Part shown: positions 27,604 to 36,877 of the stretch, in pieces
Numbering within the stretch: position 1 is the stretch's first letter
Layout: every line of letters starts with the position of its first letter
Assembly: GCF_019659805.1 (NCBI RefSeq)
Contig: NZ_JAIFRO010000004.1
Location: forward strand, 1 to 64,000
Source of the DNA: Bartonella raoultii
Lineage (GTDB): Bacteria; Pseudomonadota; Alphaproteobacteria; Rhizobiales; Rhizobiaceae
DNA length: 64,000 bases
Direction of reading: 5' to 3'
The notes under the pieces: model-generated
What the model saw: the letters and a program-made list of their open reading frames with translations, nothing else
The model's database searches: none
What the model was told of the DNA's origin: nothing
Program-made: the position numbers and the translations under genes

Positions 27604-28053
27604 TTAAACAAGATCTGCAGAAAAAAGTTCTTTGGGTAAGCGCCGTGGTTTTCCACCTTCATTAATTAAAGCAATTTCAACTGTTGCTGTTACCAACAGC
27701 ATATCTTCGCGTAGCAAATATTGTTCCATAAAAAAGCGTGCGCCTTGGATACGCTGAATCCGTGTTTTTATGGTTAAAAGGTTATCAATTTGTGCTGGTC
27801 GTAAAAAATGAATTTCCATATTCCGTACAACAAAAAACAGTTTTTCTCCCTGCATTCCTGATGCTAACATCTTGTTGTTAAAGCCCGTATCTCTTAAAAA
27901 TTCTGAACGTCCCCGCTCAAAAAATTCAAGATAGCGAGCATGATAAACCACGCCAGAAAAGTCTGTATCAGCGACATAAACGCGTACCTGAAAATCATGA
28001 AAATCATTTGTAGAATTCATGTTGAAAGGGTATGTTTGCGCCATCTCCTCCAT
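27604..28053 (-). CDS. ybgC: Tol-Pal-associated acyl-CoA thioesterase YbgC
   Basis: A 149-residue hotdog-fold 4HBT thioesterase encoded next to tolQ in most Proteobacteria. The catalytic signature YVADTDFSGVVYHARYLEFF, with Asp and the HxxYLxFFERxR pattern (RGRSEFLRDTG), is at residues about 27-57. It probably acts on acyl-CoA or acyl-ACP linked to phospholipid metabolism. The start is uncertain: ATGs at 28053, 28044 and 28020 are in frame, and GGAGGAG overlaps the first two. Confidence 0.9.
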   Translation of the reverse strand: MEEMAQTYPFNMNSTNDFHDFQVRVYVADTDFSGVVYHARYLEFFERGRSEFLRDTGFNNKMLASGMQGEKLFFVVRNMEIHFLRPAQIDNLLTIKTRIQRIQGARFFMEQYLLREDMLLVTATVEIALINEGGKPRRLPKELFSADLV

Positions 28054-28250
28054 CCCATAAAATTTTTATCCCCATAAAGTTTTTGTTCTAGAAAATTCTT
28101 TTGTTGATCAAATATTAAAACGCATTTTTATGTCGAAACCATGAAAGTGCATATATAAAGCCTTCAAAAGGCGCAAATTTTTCTCTCAAAGAAGATTTAT
28201 TTTATATCCTTTTTTAAAATATATTGAGAGAGCTCTTCCCAAAGAATATC

Positions 28251-29345
28251 TCAATCCTCTTCTTCATCCCATAAACTTGCTTGGAAAGATGTCTTATCTT
28301 TTAACTCTGACAATGAAGCACGTTTTTGTGTAACAGTAGATGTTGCGGGAGGAGCAAGCCCTAAATGGTTCCAAGCTTTTTCGGTTAAAATTCTACCTCT
28401 AGCCGTTCTTTGAATAAAGCCTTGCTGCAACAGATAGGGTTCTACAATATCTTCAATAGCATCTCGAGGTTCTGAAAGAGCAGCAGCAATTGTTTCAATC
28501 CCCACAGGTCCTCCTAAAAAAGTTTCAGCAATCAAAAGCAAATAACGATGATCGAGTGGATCAAGCCCCAGATGATCCACTTCTAAACGCGAAAGGGCTT
28601 CATCAGCAATTTTTTGATCAATTTTTTTTGCCCCTTTCACCAAAGCAAAATCACAAACACGTCGCAAAAGCCGTCCCGCGATGCGTGGCGTACCACGTGC
28701 TCTGCGAGCAATTTCATGGGCTCCATCCTGACTAATTTGTACACAAAAAAGCCGCGCATTCCGCTGAACGATATATTCTAATTCCTCTACGGTATAAAAA
28801 CTAAGGCGGATAGGAATACCAAAACGGTCACGCAATGGTGTCGTCAACAATCCCAAACGCGTTGTTGCTGCTACCAAAGTAAATTTAGCGAGATCAATTT
28901 TCACCGAACGCGCTGCGGGCCCCTCACCAATGATAAGATCCAATTGATAATCTTCCATCGCTGGATAAAGAATTTCTTCAATTGCCGGATTTAAACGGTG
29001 AATTTCATCAATAAACAAGACATCGCGCTCTTCAAGATTTGTTAAGAGAGCTGCTAAATCGCCTGATTTAGCAATAACAGGCCCTGAAGTAGAGCGAAAA
29101 TTAACGCCTAATTCTTTTGCCATAATCTGAGAAAGAGTTGTTTTACCCAAACCCGGTGGTCCAACAAACAAAACATGATCAAGTGCTTCTTGACGGGTTT
29201 TTGCCGCTTCAATAAATATTTTTAAATTTGCCCGTGCAGCTTCTTGCCCAATGAAATCATCCAACACTTGTGGTCTTAAGGAACGATCTGGATCATTAGG
29301 AAGGGGAACGGCACCAAGAAGGCGTTGATCTTCATTTTTATGCAT
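28251..29345 (-). CDS. ruvB: Holliday junction branch-migration ATPase RuvB
   Basis: The hexameric AAA+ motor of RuvABC recombination repair. 364 residues: [19 protein letters not shown] opening, Walker [10 protein letters not shown] (about 61-69), Walker [10 protein letters not shown], sensor I AATTRLG, arginine-finger region [11 protein letters not shown], and the C-terminal winged helix ([14 protein letters not shown], then [13 protein letters not shown]). It starts 13 bases after ruvA. Confidence 0.97.
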   Translation of the reverse strand: MHKNEDQRLLGAVPLPNDPDRSLRPQVLDDFIGQEAARANLKIFIEAAKTRQEALDHVLFVGPPGLGKTTLSQIMAKELGVNFRSTSGPVIAKSGDLAALLTNLEERDVLFIDEIHRLNPAIEEILYPAMEDYQLDLIIGEGPAARSVKIDLAKFTLVAATTRLGLLTTPLRDRFGIPIRLSFYTVEELEYIVQRNARLFCVQISQDGAHEIARRARGTPRIAGRLLRRVCDFALVKGAKKIDQKIADEALSRLEVDHLGLDPLDHRYLLLIAETFLGGPVGIETIAAALSEPRDAIEDIVEPYLLQQGFIQRTARGRILTEKAWNHLGLAPPATSTVTQKRASLSELKDKTSFQASLWDEEED

Positions 29346-29358
29346 TTTAACCTTTTAT

Positions 29359-29979
29359 TTATGTAGGAGGAGAAAGCAATTTAAGGCTATAGCGAATAAG
29401 CAGAGCAGAAGAAATGGTTTCACCTTCTAGAGCATTCATTGCACGCGCAAGAGCATTGGCAGCTTTTTCCCGTTCAAAACCGAGTTTGAGCAAAGCAGAA
29501 AGTGCATCATGCGCCGGTTGATCGGTTATTTTTTGCTGGAAGGTAGATGCGGGATGCGCCAAACTATTGTCGTGCAAGGGAGGCGCTTTATTTTTCAACT
29601 CACTCACAATTCTTTCACTGACTTTTTTACCAACACCTGGTGCACGACTAATCATTGCAATATCGTTTAGAGCAATGGCTTGTGCGAGTTCATCGGGTGA
29701 TAAAGTTCCCATAATTGCCAACGCCACCTTTGCGCCTACCCCAGGAACATTTTGTAGAATGCAAAACCATTCTTGTTCTGCTCTTGTCGCAAAACCAAAA
29801 AGACGAATAGCATCTTCACGAACATGCGTTTCAATAAAGAGATTTAAACTTTCTCCAAGAGCGGGTAAAGAAGGACGCAAGCGATGAGAGATAAAAACGA
29901 CATATCCCACCCCTTGGACATCAAGAAGGATATGATCATCAAAGACCTGTTCAAGCGTTCCCTTTAACTTTCCAATCAT
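29359..29979 (-). CDS. ruvA: Holliday junction DNA-binding protein RuvA
   Basis: Binds four-way junctions as a tetramer and loads RuvB. The canonical N-terminus [11 protein letters not shown] fixes the start at 29979 (a GTG two codons upstream is also possible). OB-fold, then two helix-hairpin-helix motifs ([17 protein letters not shown] and [19 protein letters not shown]), and domain III ([19 protein letters not shown]) that contacts RuvB. 206 residues. Confidence 0.96.
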   Translation of the reverse strand: MIGKLKGTLEQVFDDHILLDVQGVGYVVFISHRLRPSLPALGESLNLFIETHVREDAIRLFGFATRAEQEWFCILQNVPGVGAKVALAIMGTLSPDELAQAIALNDIAMISRAPGVGKKVSERIVSELKNKAPPLHDNSLAHPASTFQQKITDQPAHDALSALLKLGFEREKAANALARAMNALEGETISSALLIRYSLKLLSPPT

Positions 29980-30009
29980 CAGCACATCCCACTTATCTTA
30001 CATCTTCCA

Positions 30010-30525
30010 TCACATTGCCATGCTTGAATGATAAGATGCATAAATGCTTTTTCGGTGGGTACTATGGCAAAGAGCAAGCGCCAAAGCATCAGCAGCATCA
30101 CTGCTATCAAATTCAGCGCGTGGCAGCAGCACTTTTACCATCATATGGATTTGTTCTTTATCACCATGCCCAACACCAATAACAGATTTTTTGACTTTAT
30201 TTGGAGCATATTCAAAAACGGGCAGCTTTGCTTGGGCTGGCACCAACAAAGCAATAGCACGCGCTTGTCCAAGTTTGAGCGTTGCCGCCGCATCTTTGTT
30301 AACAAAGACATGTTCCACCGCTGCTTCATGGGGCATAAATTTTTGCACAATCTCAGAAAGACCTTCATAAATCTGGCAAAGTCGAGAAGCAAGGTCACCC
30401 TGTACATTAGAAGAGACAGTCCCAGCAGCAATAAATTGCAAACGGTTTCCTAAGAGATCAATAATCCCCCATCCCGTACGCCGTAGCCCAGGATCAACAC
30501 CTATAATACGAATCGTCTCTGCCAT
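30010..30525 (-). CDS. ruvC: Holliday junction resolvase RuvC
   Basis: Endonuclease that resolves Holliday junctions; first gene of the ruvCAB operon here. 171 residues with the acidic catalytic residues in [14 protein letters not shown] (Asp11), VEHVFVNKD (Glu70), and the C-terminal [15 protein letters not shown] pair. ruvA follows 30 bases downstream. Confidence 0.96.
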   Translation of the reverse strand: MAETIRIIGVDPGLRRTGWGIIDLLGNRLQFIAAGTVSSNVQGDLASRLCQIYEGLSEIVQKFMPHEAAVEHVFVNKDAAATLKLGQARAIALLVPAQAKLPVFEYAPNKVKKSVIGVGHGDKEQIHMMVKVLLPRAEFDSSDAADALALALCHSTHRKSIYASYHSSMAM

Positions 30526-30683
30526 AAAATCAATTTATCCATTTTTTAAAGTGTTGAACAGAGGCAGGAGCAAAAAGTCCAAGAAAGCAAAAGATAAAAA
30601 TATCAAACAAGCAAATGACTTTTTCCATTTAAAAAAAAGAAAAAAACTCCCCCAAAGCTTCAGAAAAACCAAGTTTTTCATTT

Positions 30684-31208
30684 TTAAGAAGAGCGAAAAG
30701 CGGTTTTTAGCATTTCGATTTGTCTTCCCACGGGGTTTTTTTCTTCTTCATGAAGAAAAGAGCAAGAAGCCTCTTCTCTCCCATAGCGCATATATTGCAT
30801 ACGCGCTTCCAGCCGGAGTGAACGTGCAACAAAGGTGCGAAACACTTCTGGCAATTCTTGCCAATGCCCATTTTCCATTTTCAATGTTGGCGTATGAAGC
30901 GATACTTTTGCAATTTCTTTTTGTATTTGTTCCAGAGACATTTCTCCTTCACGCTCTGCACGCAAAAGCAGAAGCTGCGAAGCAATTTGCATAAGCCTTG
31001 TACTTAAATACATCGCTTCTTTTGCATAAAGTGCTGAAATTTCAGCAGAAAGAGAACGCACAGCCAATTTTCCTTCGGTATCGATATAAGCTGCTGTTTC
31101 TTCAATCAGCGCCATTGTTTCTTCATACAGGCGGTTAAAAGCATTTTCAAAAGCACTATGCTCAATCATGATAATGGGGTCATCATAGGGACGTTTGTGT
31201 GCACTCAC
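30684..31208 (-). CDS. rcdA: RcdA-family protein (DUF1465)
   Basis: A 174-residue, all-helical protein matching RcdA, the adaptor that helps ClpXP degrade CtrA and other cell-cycle proteins in Caulobacter. Conserved features: NAFNRLYEETMALIEETAAY, ALYAKEAMYLSTRLMQIASQ, the REGEMSLEQIQKE segment and a variable C-terminus. The start is taken as GTG at 31208 because TTGGAG lies nine bases upstream; an ATG at 31169 (MIEHSAF) is the alternative. It is upstream of ruvC on the same strand with a 158-base gap. Confidence 0.82.
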   Translation of the reverse strand: MSAHKRPYDDPIIMIEHSAFENAFNRLYEETMALIEETAAYIDTEGKLAVRSLSAEISALYAKEAMYLSTRLMQIASQLLLLRAEREGEMSLEQIQKEIAKVSLHTPTLKMENGHWQELPEVFRTFVARSLRLEARMQYMRYGREEASCSFLHEEEKNPVGRQIEMLKTAFRSS

Positions 31209-31439
31209 GCTTTTATACTCCAAATGTCAGCACAAAGATAATACCTCTCAACGAAATGAGAATAAAAAAGTTTCTTTTTTACTGTATAGAATGCTTTTTT
31301 TTAAATTGAGTACCTCTTTTAAAATTTTTGCGCAATATTCTTCTTAAGCTAAGGTTAATATGGCAAGGAAGACCCCTCCTATAAGGAATGTATTTTCTTA
31401 TAAACAAAGAGCTTTTCTTGTAGAAAGCCGATAAAAAGG

Positions 31440-32510
31440 CTTGCCGTTTTTCATAAAAATTAAGCAACCCCACTGAACATTAAAAGACTATCAAAAAAGA
31501 AATTTGTTGTCATCACTGTTTTGATGCCTTGTCCTACCATAGCACAAACGGTTCCAATTATAAAGACAGGAAGACTATGTCTTCCAAAAGAGCCAAAGGA
31601 TGGTCTTTTAAGACAAAAAACCATTGATGCAAACGAGGCAAACAAAAGATAAAGAATGCAAGAGCAAAAATATGGAGCAAACGCGGTAAACTTAAACATA
31701 TTTTATCAAAATTCAGTAAGGGAGAAGACCAGCCAAACCACCCTATCAGCCCCCACCAATTTAAGCGCCCCCATAATAAAGCAAGCAACAGATAGCCTGC
31801 TAACACAGTGATCCAAAAGGGACGAAAAGTGAATATTTTTCCTTGTTAAAAGACAAAGCACGCATCAAGCCCATGACAAATAAAAATTGCCAAGACAAAG
31901 GATTCAAGAACCATTTTCCGAGCAAAGGGTAAGAATTTGGTGCAATTTTATAAAGCCCACAAATGAGACAGAGCATAAACAAGCCCAAAAAACAGCAGCT
32001 TTGTCTGTTTATAACGCAAATAAAGAGCAAAAGGAGTAAAAAGCATCAAAACAATATTAAAGACAGAATATTATGATATCCCAACGGATGGCCAAAGCTT
32101 AAAATACACAAAAATGCAATGAATGGCTGTGTAAAAAAGAGTTCCACATGATTCATGATTAAAAGTTTTTCTCCACGCCAGAGTAAAAGGCTGCAAAAAA
32201 AGAGCTCATGGAAAGAAGGTGGTAAAAAGAGAGGCTTTATACAGCTGAAAAGCTCTGTACCACAATTTTCGTACAATGAAAAAAGGGCTTTTTTGCAAGC
32301 GCGCATGAAAGCTAAACCCAAGAGAACGACCTGAAAACAAAATAAAAATTTCTATACAATCAGAAAAACCAAAATTTTTACATGTAAGAATTTCATATAA
32401 GGTTCCAAGAATAGGGTTGGTAAAAATTATCAATAAGGCAAAAGAACAGAACACATCAATATGTGTATCACGAAGAAAAGGGTGTGTATCAGCAGCTAAA
32501 GGCTACGTTT
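31440..32510 (-). pseudogene. opgC: opgC-type acyltransferase pseudogene (multiple frameshifts)
   Basis: Consecutive minus-strand frames each carry pieces of one OpgC-family membrane acyltransferase (succinylation of periplasmic glucans). RDTHIDVF and NFGFSDCIEIFILFSGRSLG are N-terminal (about 32485-32300). A middle part with HVELFFTQPFIAFLCIL follows (about 32150), then KWFLNPLSWQFLFVMG (about 31900), LLHIFALAFFIFCLPR (about 31660-31710), and the C-terminal GRHSLPVFIIGTVCAMVGQG (about 31590-31530). At least four frame changes and no start codon before RDTHIDVF show that it is dead. It is a large remnant from ancestral envelope-glucan biology. Confidence 0.75.
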
Positions 32511-32682
32511 TATGATTGAAAACACCCTGATATGCCATAAAATGCCCCTCACACGTCGCGCGCGCTAAAAAGCTACGAGAAGTGAAAGAAAAGCAGTGAC
32601 CTTCCTTATAAAAAAACAAGGTATTTTAGGATGCAGCTTTCCTTTTGAAGAATCAAGTTTCTTTTAAAGTCAAAGGTTTTAC

Positions 32683-33345
32683 ATGAAAAGAGAGCAAAAC
32701 AAAGCAATGGATTCTCCCCTTTTTCCTCAATTGGTTTTGACATTAGATGTTCGTCGCTCTTTTAGCCCCCATTTTTTGCGCCCAATTTTGCAAACCCAAT
32801 TTTTTGTCTGCGTTATCATTTATGACTCTCAAGGTTTAAAGGATGATGCTTCTTTTTTACAAAAACAAGCGCAACAATTTGTGGAAGAAATTCAAAAAAA
32901 TGGCGCGGCTCTTGTCATTGCGGGAGACAGCCGCATTGTAGGCCGAACAAAGGCGGATGGTCTCCATATAGAAGGTGACCTTAACATGCTTGAACACTTA
33001 AAAAATGAAAAAAAAGAACAAAAGATCATTGGTTTTGGCAATATCCGGAATCGCCATTGTGCGATGGTTGCGGCTGAAACAGGCATTGATTATCTGCTTT
33101 TTGGCAAATTAGGGGCGGATAAAAAGCCCAACGCGCACCCTCGCAATCTTCAGTTATCAGAATGGTGGGCAAAGATCATGGAAATTCCTGCCATTGTTCA
33201 AGCAGGAAGTGACATTGCAAACTTTGAGGAAGTTTTAAAAACTGGCAGTGAATTTATAGCCGTAGAAGAAATGCTTTTTGGAAATGAGAATCCTTTGCCC
33301 TTGCTAAAAATGATGCACGAAAAATGTAAAAACGCCCCTTTATAA
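32683..33345 (+). CDS. ThiE/TenI-like thiamine-phosphate synthase family protein
   Basis: A 220-residue TIM-barrel protein resembling the ThiE/TenI superfamily: an N-terminal strand QLVLTLDV, the AALVIAGDSRIVGRTKADGLHIEG segment corresponding to the ThiE beta4-beta5 region, IIGFGNIRNRHCAMVAAETGIDYLLFG, and a C-terminal phosphate-site segment IPAIVQAGSDIANFEEVLKTG. The pyrophosphate-binding and catalytic residues of classical ThiE (such as the VGxSxH motif) are weakly kept, so it may be a TenI-like or repurposed member. Its position upstream of a Sel1 protein, efp and suhB matches other Rhizobiales. Confidence 0.7.
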   Translation: MKREQNKAMDSPLFPQLVLTLDVRRSFSPHFLRPILQTQFFVCVIIYDSQGLKDDASFLQKQAQQFVEEIQKNGAALVIAGDSRIVGRTKADGLHIEGDLNMLEHLKNEKKEQKIIGFGNIRNRHCAMVAAETGIDYLLFGKLGADKKPNAHPRNLQLSEWWAKIMEIPAIVQAGSDIANFEEVLKTGSEFIAVEEMLFGNENPLPLLKMMHEKCKNAPL

Positions 33346-33485
33346 TACAGAGAATGCAAGGTAAAAATTCTTATAACAATATTTTCGTGGCGTAAAAATT
33401 GTATTTTGTAGCGTAAAATTTTACGTATAAACAACCGTTTCACAAACTCTGTTCATTTTTATTGTACATCCTTTCCAATTTCTTT

Positions 33486-33717
33486 ATGAGTGAAAAGGTA
33501 TTTTGGGGCGTATACGCAAACGACCAAGAGGGATTCAAAAACCCGAAACCTCGCGCATAAAATAAACCCACTTTGTGGGTATCCCAAAAATTTCGGGAGA
33601 TTTTGCCATGTCCAGGTGCTTCTCAGCACTAAAAGCAAAAAAGCTGACTCGGATTCAGTACTTTCAGACTCCCGGAATACCCATGCGAGGGCGCGCGCAA
33701 CCGGTGGGGGAAAATGA
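33486..33717 (+). ncRNA. Candidate Brt-like regulatory RNA, copy 1
   Basis: A structured region directly upstream of a small XRE-type regulator. It contains hairpin ACCCAC (33566-33571) / GTGGGT (33575-33580), a tccc/ggga hairpin right after it, and a gtgc/gcac hairpin near 33617-33630. Published work on Bartonella henselae describes a genus-specific family of small RNAs (Brt), each in tandem with a DNA-binding protein (Trp) and controlling it. Synteny and architecture fit, but identity is from memory and RNA ends are guessed. Two tiny frames (MSEKVFWGVYANDQEGF... at 33486-33560 and MSRCFSALKAKKLTRIQYF... from 33608) are also present. Confidence 0.45.
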
Positions 33718-33846
33718 CAAGGTAAAAATTCTTATAACAATATTTTCGTGGCGTAAAAATTGTATTTTGTAGCGTAAAATTTTACGTATAAACAACCGTT
33801 TCACAAACTCTGTTCATTTTTATTGTACATCCTTTCCAGTTTCTTT

Positions 33847-34079
33847 ATGAGTGAAAAGGTATTTTGGGGCGTATACACGAACGACCAAGAAGGATTCAAA
33901 AACCCGAAACCTCGCGCATAAAATAAACCCACTTTGTGGGTATCCCAAAAATTTCGGGAGATTTTGCCATGTCCAGGTGCTTCTCAGCACTAAAAGCAAA
34001 AAAGCTGACTCGGATTCAGTACTTTCAGACTCCCGGAATACCCATGCGAGGGCGCGCGCAACCGGTGGGGGGGAAATGA
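33847..34079 (+). ncRNA. Candidate Brt-like regulatory RNA, copy 2
   Basis: Second copy of the structured region, about 361 bases downstream of the first and immediately before the HTH gene. It keeps the same hairpins and both tiny frames (24 codons at 33847-33921; 36 codons at 33969-34079). It differs from copy 1 in the G-run before the last ATG (seven G against five), which changes the frame of the second small frame relative to what follows. It is the more likely functional leader of the HTH gene. RNA boundaries are not determined. Confidence 0.45.
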
Positions 34080-34139
34080 CAAGGTAAAAATCCTCATAAC
34101 GATATTTTTGTAGGCAAAAAAATTCGCTTCAGGCGAAAA

Positions 34140-34397
34140 ATGCTGAAAATGTCGCAAAAAACGTTAGCAGATCACCTGCATATCAGTGCCCAACAAGTTC
34201 AAAAATACGAGACAGGCTTAAATCGTGTTGCCGCTGGACGGTTAAAAGAAATTGCTGATCTTCTTGGTGTTCCGATTGCCTTTTTTTATACTGAAAATAC
34301 AACAAAACAAGAGACCCCTCTACCCATCATGACGAAATCGCATCCAGCAGAGAAGAATATCTACTGCTCAAAAGATTTAGAATTCTCCCCCCTGTAA
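34140..34397 (+). CDS. Small XRE-family HTH regulator (Trp-like), N-terminus disrupted
   Basis: An 85-residue frame with a full HTH_3 core: MSQKTLADHLHISAQQVQKYETGLNRV (residues 4-30), then KEIADLLGVPIAFFYTE. Family members normally start about 20 residues earlier with a segment like NPxxxDIxVGKKIRxRRK. Exactly that peptide (NPHNDIFVGKKIRFRRK) is encoded in the same frame from about 34089, but no start codon precedes it: the frame is closed by TGA at 34077. Dropping one T near 34085 would give an ATG at 34076 reading MTRKNPHND. So the gene is either frameshifted with a shortened product from 34140, or translated in a non-standard way. A ttcgc/gcgaa hairpin lies just upstream of the ATG. Confidence 0.65.
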   Translation: MLKMSQKTLADHLHISAQQVQKYETGLNRVAAGRLKEIADLLGVPIAFFYTENTTKQETPLPIMTKSHPAEKNIYCSKDLEFSPL

Positions 34398-34984
34398 AAC
34401 GCAGAGCAATTTTACACTTGCTTTATGAACCCAATGAAAGCTTTTAACATCATATACGCCCCAAAGGCTGTGTAGATCTGCAATCCTGTGCATTCTTAAA
34501 GCTATCCCCCAACAAGCAAAGCTTGCTTAGACTCCAATATGTGGTCAGTACAATATTGAAAAGCAAACGAAAAGACGTGCCCATAAGTGCAAAACACGCC
34601 GCCTAAAATTGCTCTTTCACCAATGCAAATTTTTCATGAAAAGCACAAAGCACATTGTATTTTCTCTTCACATGTGCGTCAAGGATAACATTGTAACTCT
34701 ATGGAAAATAGAAAATATTTTCCACCAAGGTCAATTTTGCTTCCATGCACGCAATGATCTATAAAAATGGCAGAAATGCCTCTTCTTTTAAATCCCCGTT
34801 CTTTTAAAGAAGAAAATCATTTCAAGCCTTTGATAAAAGGTTAAACGCGCCCCTCATGAAAACCCTCTTGTAAATTGATTATCGTTAAAGATAAACACTT
34901 TGCAGACAATAGTCCCTTGTTTATACTTGATATAGTGAAAGAAAAATGTAAAAACTCCTTCATATTGATGGGGAAGGAGCACTC
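34398..34984. other. Spacer between the HTH gene and the Sel1 gene
   Basis: About 590 bases. No gene or repeat is supported. The last 15 bases contain the ggaaggagc ribosome binding site of the Sel1 gene. A short stretch near 34440-34450 (catatacgccccaaagg) resembles, inverted, the ttttggggcgtatac motif of the upstream repeat units, suggesting a further fragment of that repeat. Confidence 0.4.
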
Positions 34985-36049
34985 ATGATAAAGCAAAGCA
35001 TAATAAAAAAAAGCACAGCATTCTTTACCCTCATAATAATTTCCTTGGCAAGTGCTGTCACGGGTGCACATTCCACAAAAATGGCTGAAGAAACCTCAGA
35101 TTTGGAACGCTCTTTCAATACTATTCAAGACACTTCAGAGACAAAAAAACCTTTTCAGCCCTTAAAAACTGGAGAATATGATCAAGCCTATGACTATTAT
35201 ATCCAAGGCTATTATTTGAAAGCTTTTCGTGAAGCACTAAGGCGCGCTGAACAAAATGACCCCTTTGCACAAACGCTTCTTGCCCGAATTTATATGGAAG
35301 GCTGTGCTGTTCCTATTGATGGTGCACGCGCTGCTTTATGGTTTGGTCGTGCCGCAAAACAAGGTGAACCACAAGCACAACTACGCTATGGACTGATGTT
35401 ATTTGATGGCCATTTTGTTGCTAAAAATCAAAAACTTGGTGAACAATTTATTCGAAAAGCTGCCAATGCTGGGGTAAAAGAAGCCTATTTTTATTATGGT
35501 CAAGCACTTCTTTATAAGTCCTTGCGTGAAAAACAAGCTCTAGCAGGTGTTTCTTCACAAAGCCGTGAAGATGAAGCAATAGAACAAGCATTAAAATGGT
35601 TTTTAAAAGGCGCAGCGCTTGGAGATTCTGAGGCGGCTTTTGCTGCAGCAAAAATTCTCTCTCTGGGTACTTTAAAACGACCAAAGGATGACCGTAATGC
35701 ACGAAAACTCATGGAAGTTGCGGCTCAAAACAAACATTCTCTCGCACAAATTCTTTTAGCGCAATGGCTTATACAAGGCCGTGGAGGAGAAACTGATTTT
35801 TCACGTGCTTTTCACTTACTTCTCAGCAATGCCATTAACATGGTTGCACCGGCACAGATTTCTCTTTCTAGGCTTTATCGAGATGGGATAGGAACAAAAG
35901 GCGATATAATCATGGCAGCAGCATGGTATATGCTTGCCAAACAAGCCAAAATGCAAGCACCTGATCTTGAAATGATGCTTGAAGGGATGTCTGATGCACA
36001 ATTAAAAAGTGCACGTAAACAAGCGATAAAACTTCTTCCTATACTTTAA
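34985..36049 (+). CDS. Sel1-repeat (TPR-like) periplasmic protein
   Basis: A 354-residue exported protein. The N-terminal hydrophobic signal (FFTLIIISLASAVTGAHS) is followed by at least five Sel1-like repeats: FAQTLLARIYMEGCAVPID, PQAQLRYGLMLFDGHFVAKN, KEAYFYYGQALLY, HSLAQILLAQWLIQGRGG and APAQISLSRLYRDGIGTKGD. Sel1 proteins are scaffolds for protein-protein contacts, in rhizobia often linked to envelope processes (ExoR is one example), though this one cannot be named. AAGGAG lies eight bases upstream. It precedes efp, as in other Rhizobiales. Confidence 0.85.
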   Translation: MIKQSIIKKSTAFFTLIIISLASAVTGAHSTKMAEETSDLERSFNTIQDTSETKKPFQPLKTGEYDQAYDYYIQGYYLKAFREALRRAEQNDPFAQTLLARIYMEGCAVPIDGARAALWFGRAAKQGEPQAQLRYGLMLFDGHFVAKNQKLGEQFIRKAANAGVKEAYFYYGQALLYKSLREKQALAGVSSQSREDEAIEQALKWFLKGAALGDSEAAFAAAKILSLGTLKRPKDDRNARKLMEVAAQNKHSLAQILLAQWLIQGRGGETDFSRAFHLLLSNAINMVAPAQISLSRLYRDGIGTKGDIIMAAAWYMLAKQAKMQAPDLEMMLEGMSDAQLKSARKQAIKLLPIL

Positions 36050-36296
36050 GATATCTTTAAAAAATCATGTTCTTTGCTTACAAGAGCGAAATTCTCATAA
36101 AAATCTTTGAGGAAGTTTTTAAAGGGCTTGCGTCTCAACTCTTTTTATGGTCTTGCAAAGGGTTGGAAAGCCACAATCAAGAAAGGCTCTTTTGGAGGAG
36201 TATTTTGAAGCTTTTTTCTCTGCAAAAGCGATGGGGAATCTTTTTGTAAAAGACAAAAAGAGAGCGCTTTTTGCAAGAATAGAATGGGATAAAACG

Positions 36297-36866
36297 ATGA
36301 AAATTAATGGCAATGAAATTCGACCAGGCAATGTAATCGAGCATCAAGGCAGCTTATGGGTTGCCGTTAAATGCAATGCAGTCAAACCAGGAAAAGGTGG
36401 AGCATTTAATCAAGTCGAACTGAAAAATTTAATGGATGGTACAAAGCTCAATGAACGGTTTCGTGCTGCTGAGACAGTTGAACGCGTACGCCTTGAACAA
36501 AAAGATTTTACATTTCTCTATCAACAAGGTGATGCTTTGGTTTTTATGGATTCGCAATCCTATGAACAACTTGAATTACAAAAAGATTTTGTTGGTGAAC
36601 GCTCTGCTTTTCTCCAAGATGGGATGACAGTAACCGTTGAACTTTATCAAGAAAAACCTATTGGCATATCGCTTCCCGATCAAGTCACTCTAACCATTGC
36701 AGAGGCTGACCCAGCAATCAAAGGGCAAACAGTTACCGCCTCTTATAAACCAGCCATTCTTGAAAATGGTATTCGTATTCTTGTCCCTCCTTTTATCAAC
36801 AGCGGCGAACGTGTGGTTGTTGACACCAACGAATTAACTTATTTGCGTCGTGCAAGTGATAAATAA
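36297..36866 (+). CDS. efp: Elongation factor P
   Basis: Relieves ribosome stalling at polyproline stretches. 189 residues with the KOW-like N-terminal domain and two OB domains; the modifiable lysine is Lys33 in KPGKGGAF, the site of beta-lysylation by EpmA where present. The C-terminal signature [21 protein letters not shown] is clear. The start [12 protein letters not shown] at 36297 is the family standard, although the frame stays open for 50 more codons upstream from an ATG at 36147. suhB begins 11 bases after its stop. Confidence 0.95.
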   Translation: MKINGNEIRPGNVIEHQGSLWVAVKCNAVKPGKGGAFNQVELKNLMDGTKLNERFRAAETVERVRLEQKDFTFLYQQGDALVFMDSQSYEQLELQKDFVGERSAFLQDGMTVTVELYQEKPIGISLPDQVTLTIAEADPAIKGQTVTASYKPAILENGIRILVPPFINSGERVVVDTNELTYLRRASDK

Positions 36867-36877
36867 AGGAAGAAAAA

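Larger units (their letters stand above)
33357..34136 (+). repeat. Two tandem 361/362-bp units plus a truncated third, upstream of an HTH gene
   Basis: Unit 1 starts at 33357 and unit 2 at 33718, nearly identical over about 361 bases. A third, diverged start at 34080 continues into the HTH gene. Each unit opens with caaggtaaaaat, passes through a run of gcgtaaaa-type motifs, then atgagtgaaaaggtatttt, a hairpin accca-c-ttt-gtgggt, and ends in a G-run followed by atgacaagg. The first bases of each unit resemble the 5' end of the HTH gene, as if the unit [RNA region + regulator start] had been duplicated and only the last regulator copy kept. Confidence 0.95.

Noticed and set aside
30551..30994. 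147-codon plus-strand frame opposite rcdA
   Set aside because: Antisense to rcdA with no family features.
33357..34079. CRISPR-like or insertion-sequence interpretation of the duplicated units
   Set aside because: Only two long direct units, no spacers, no terminal inverted repeats and no transposase.
36147..36296. 50-codon in-frame extension before efp
   Set aside because: EF-P families start at [12 protein letters not shown]; the extension has no conserved sequence.
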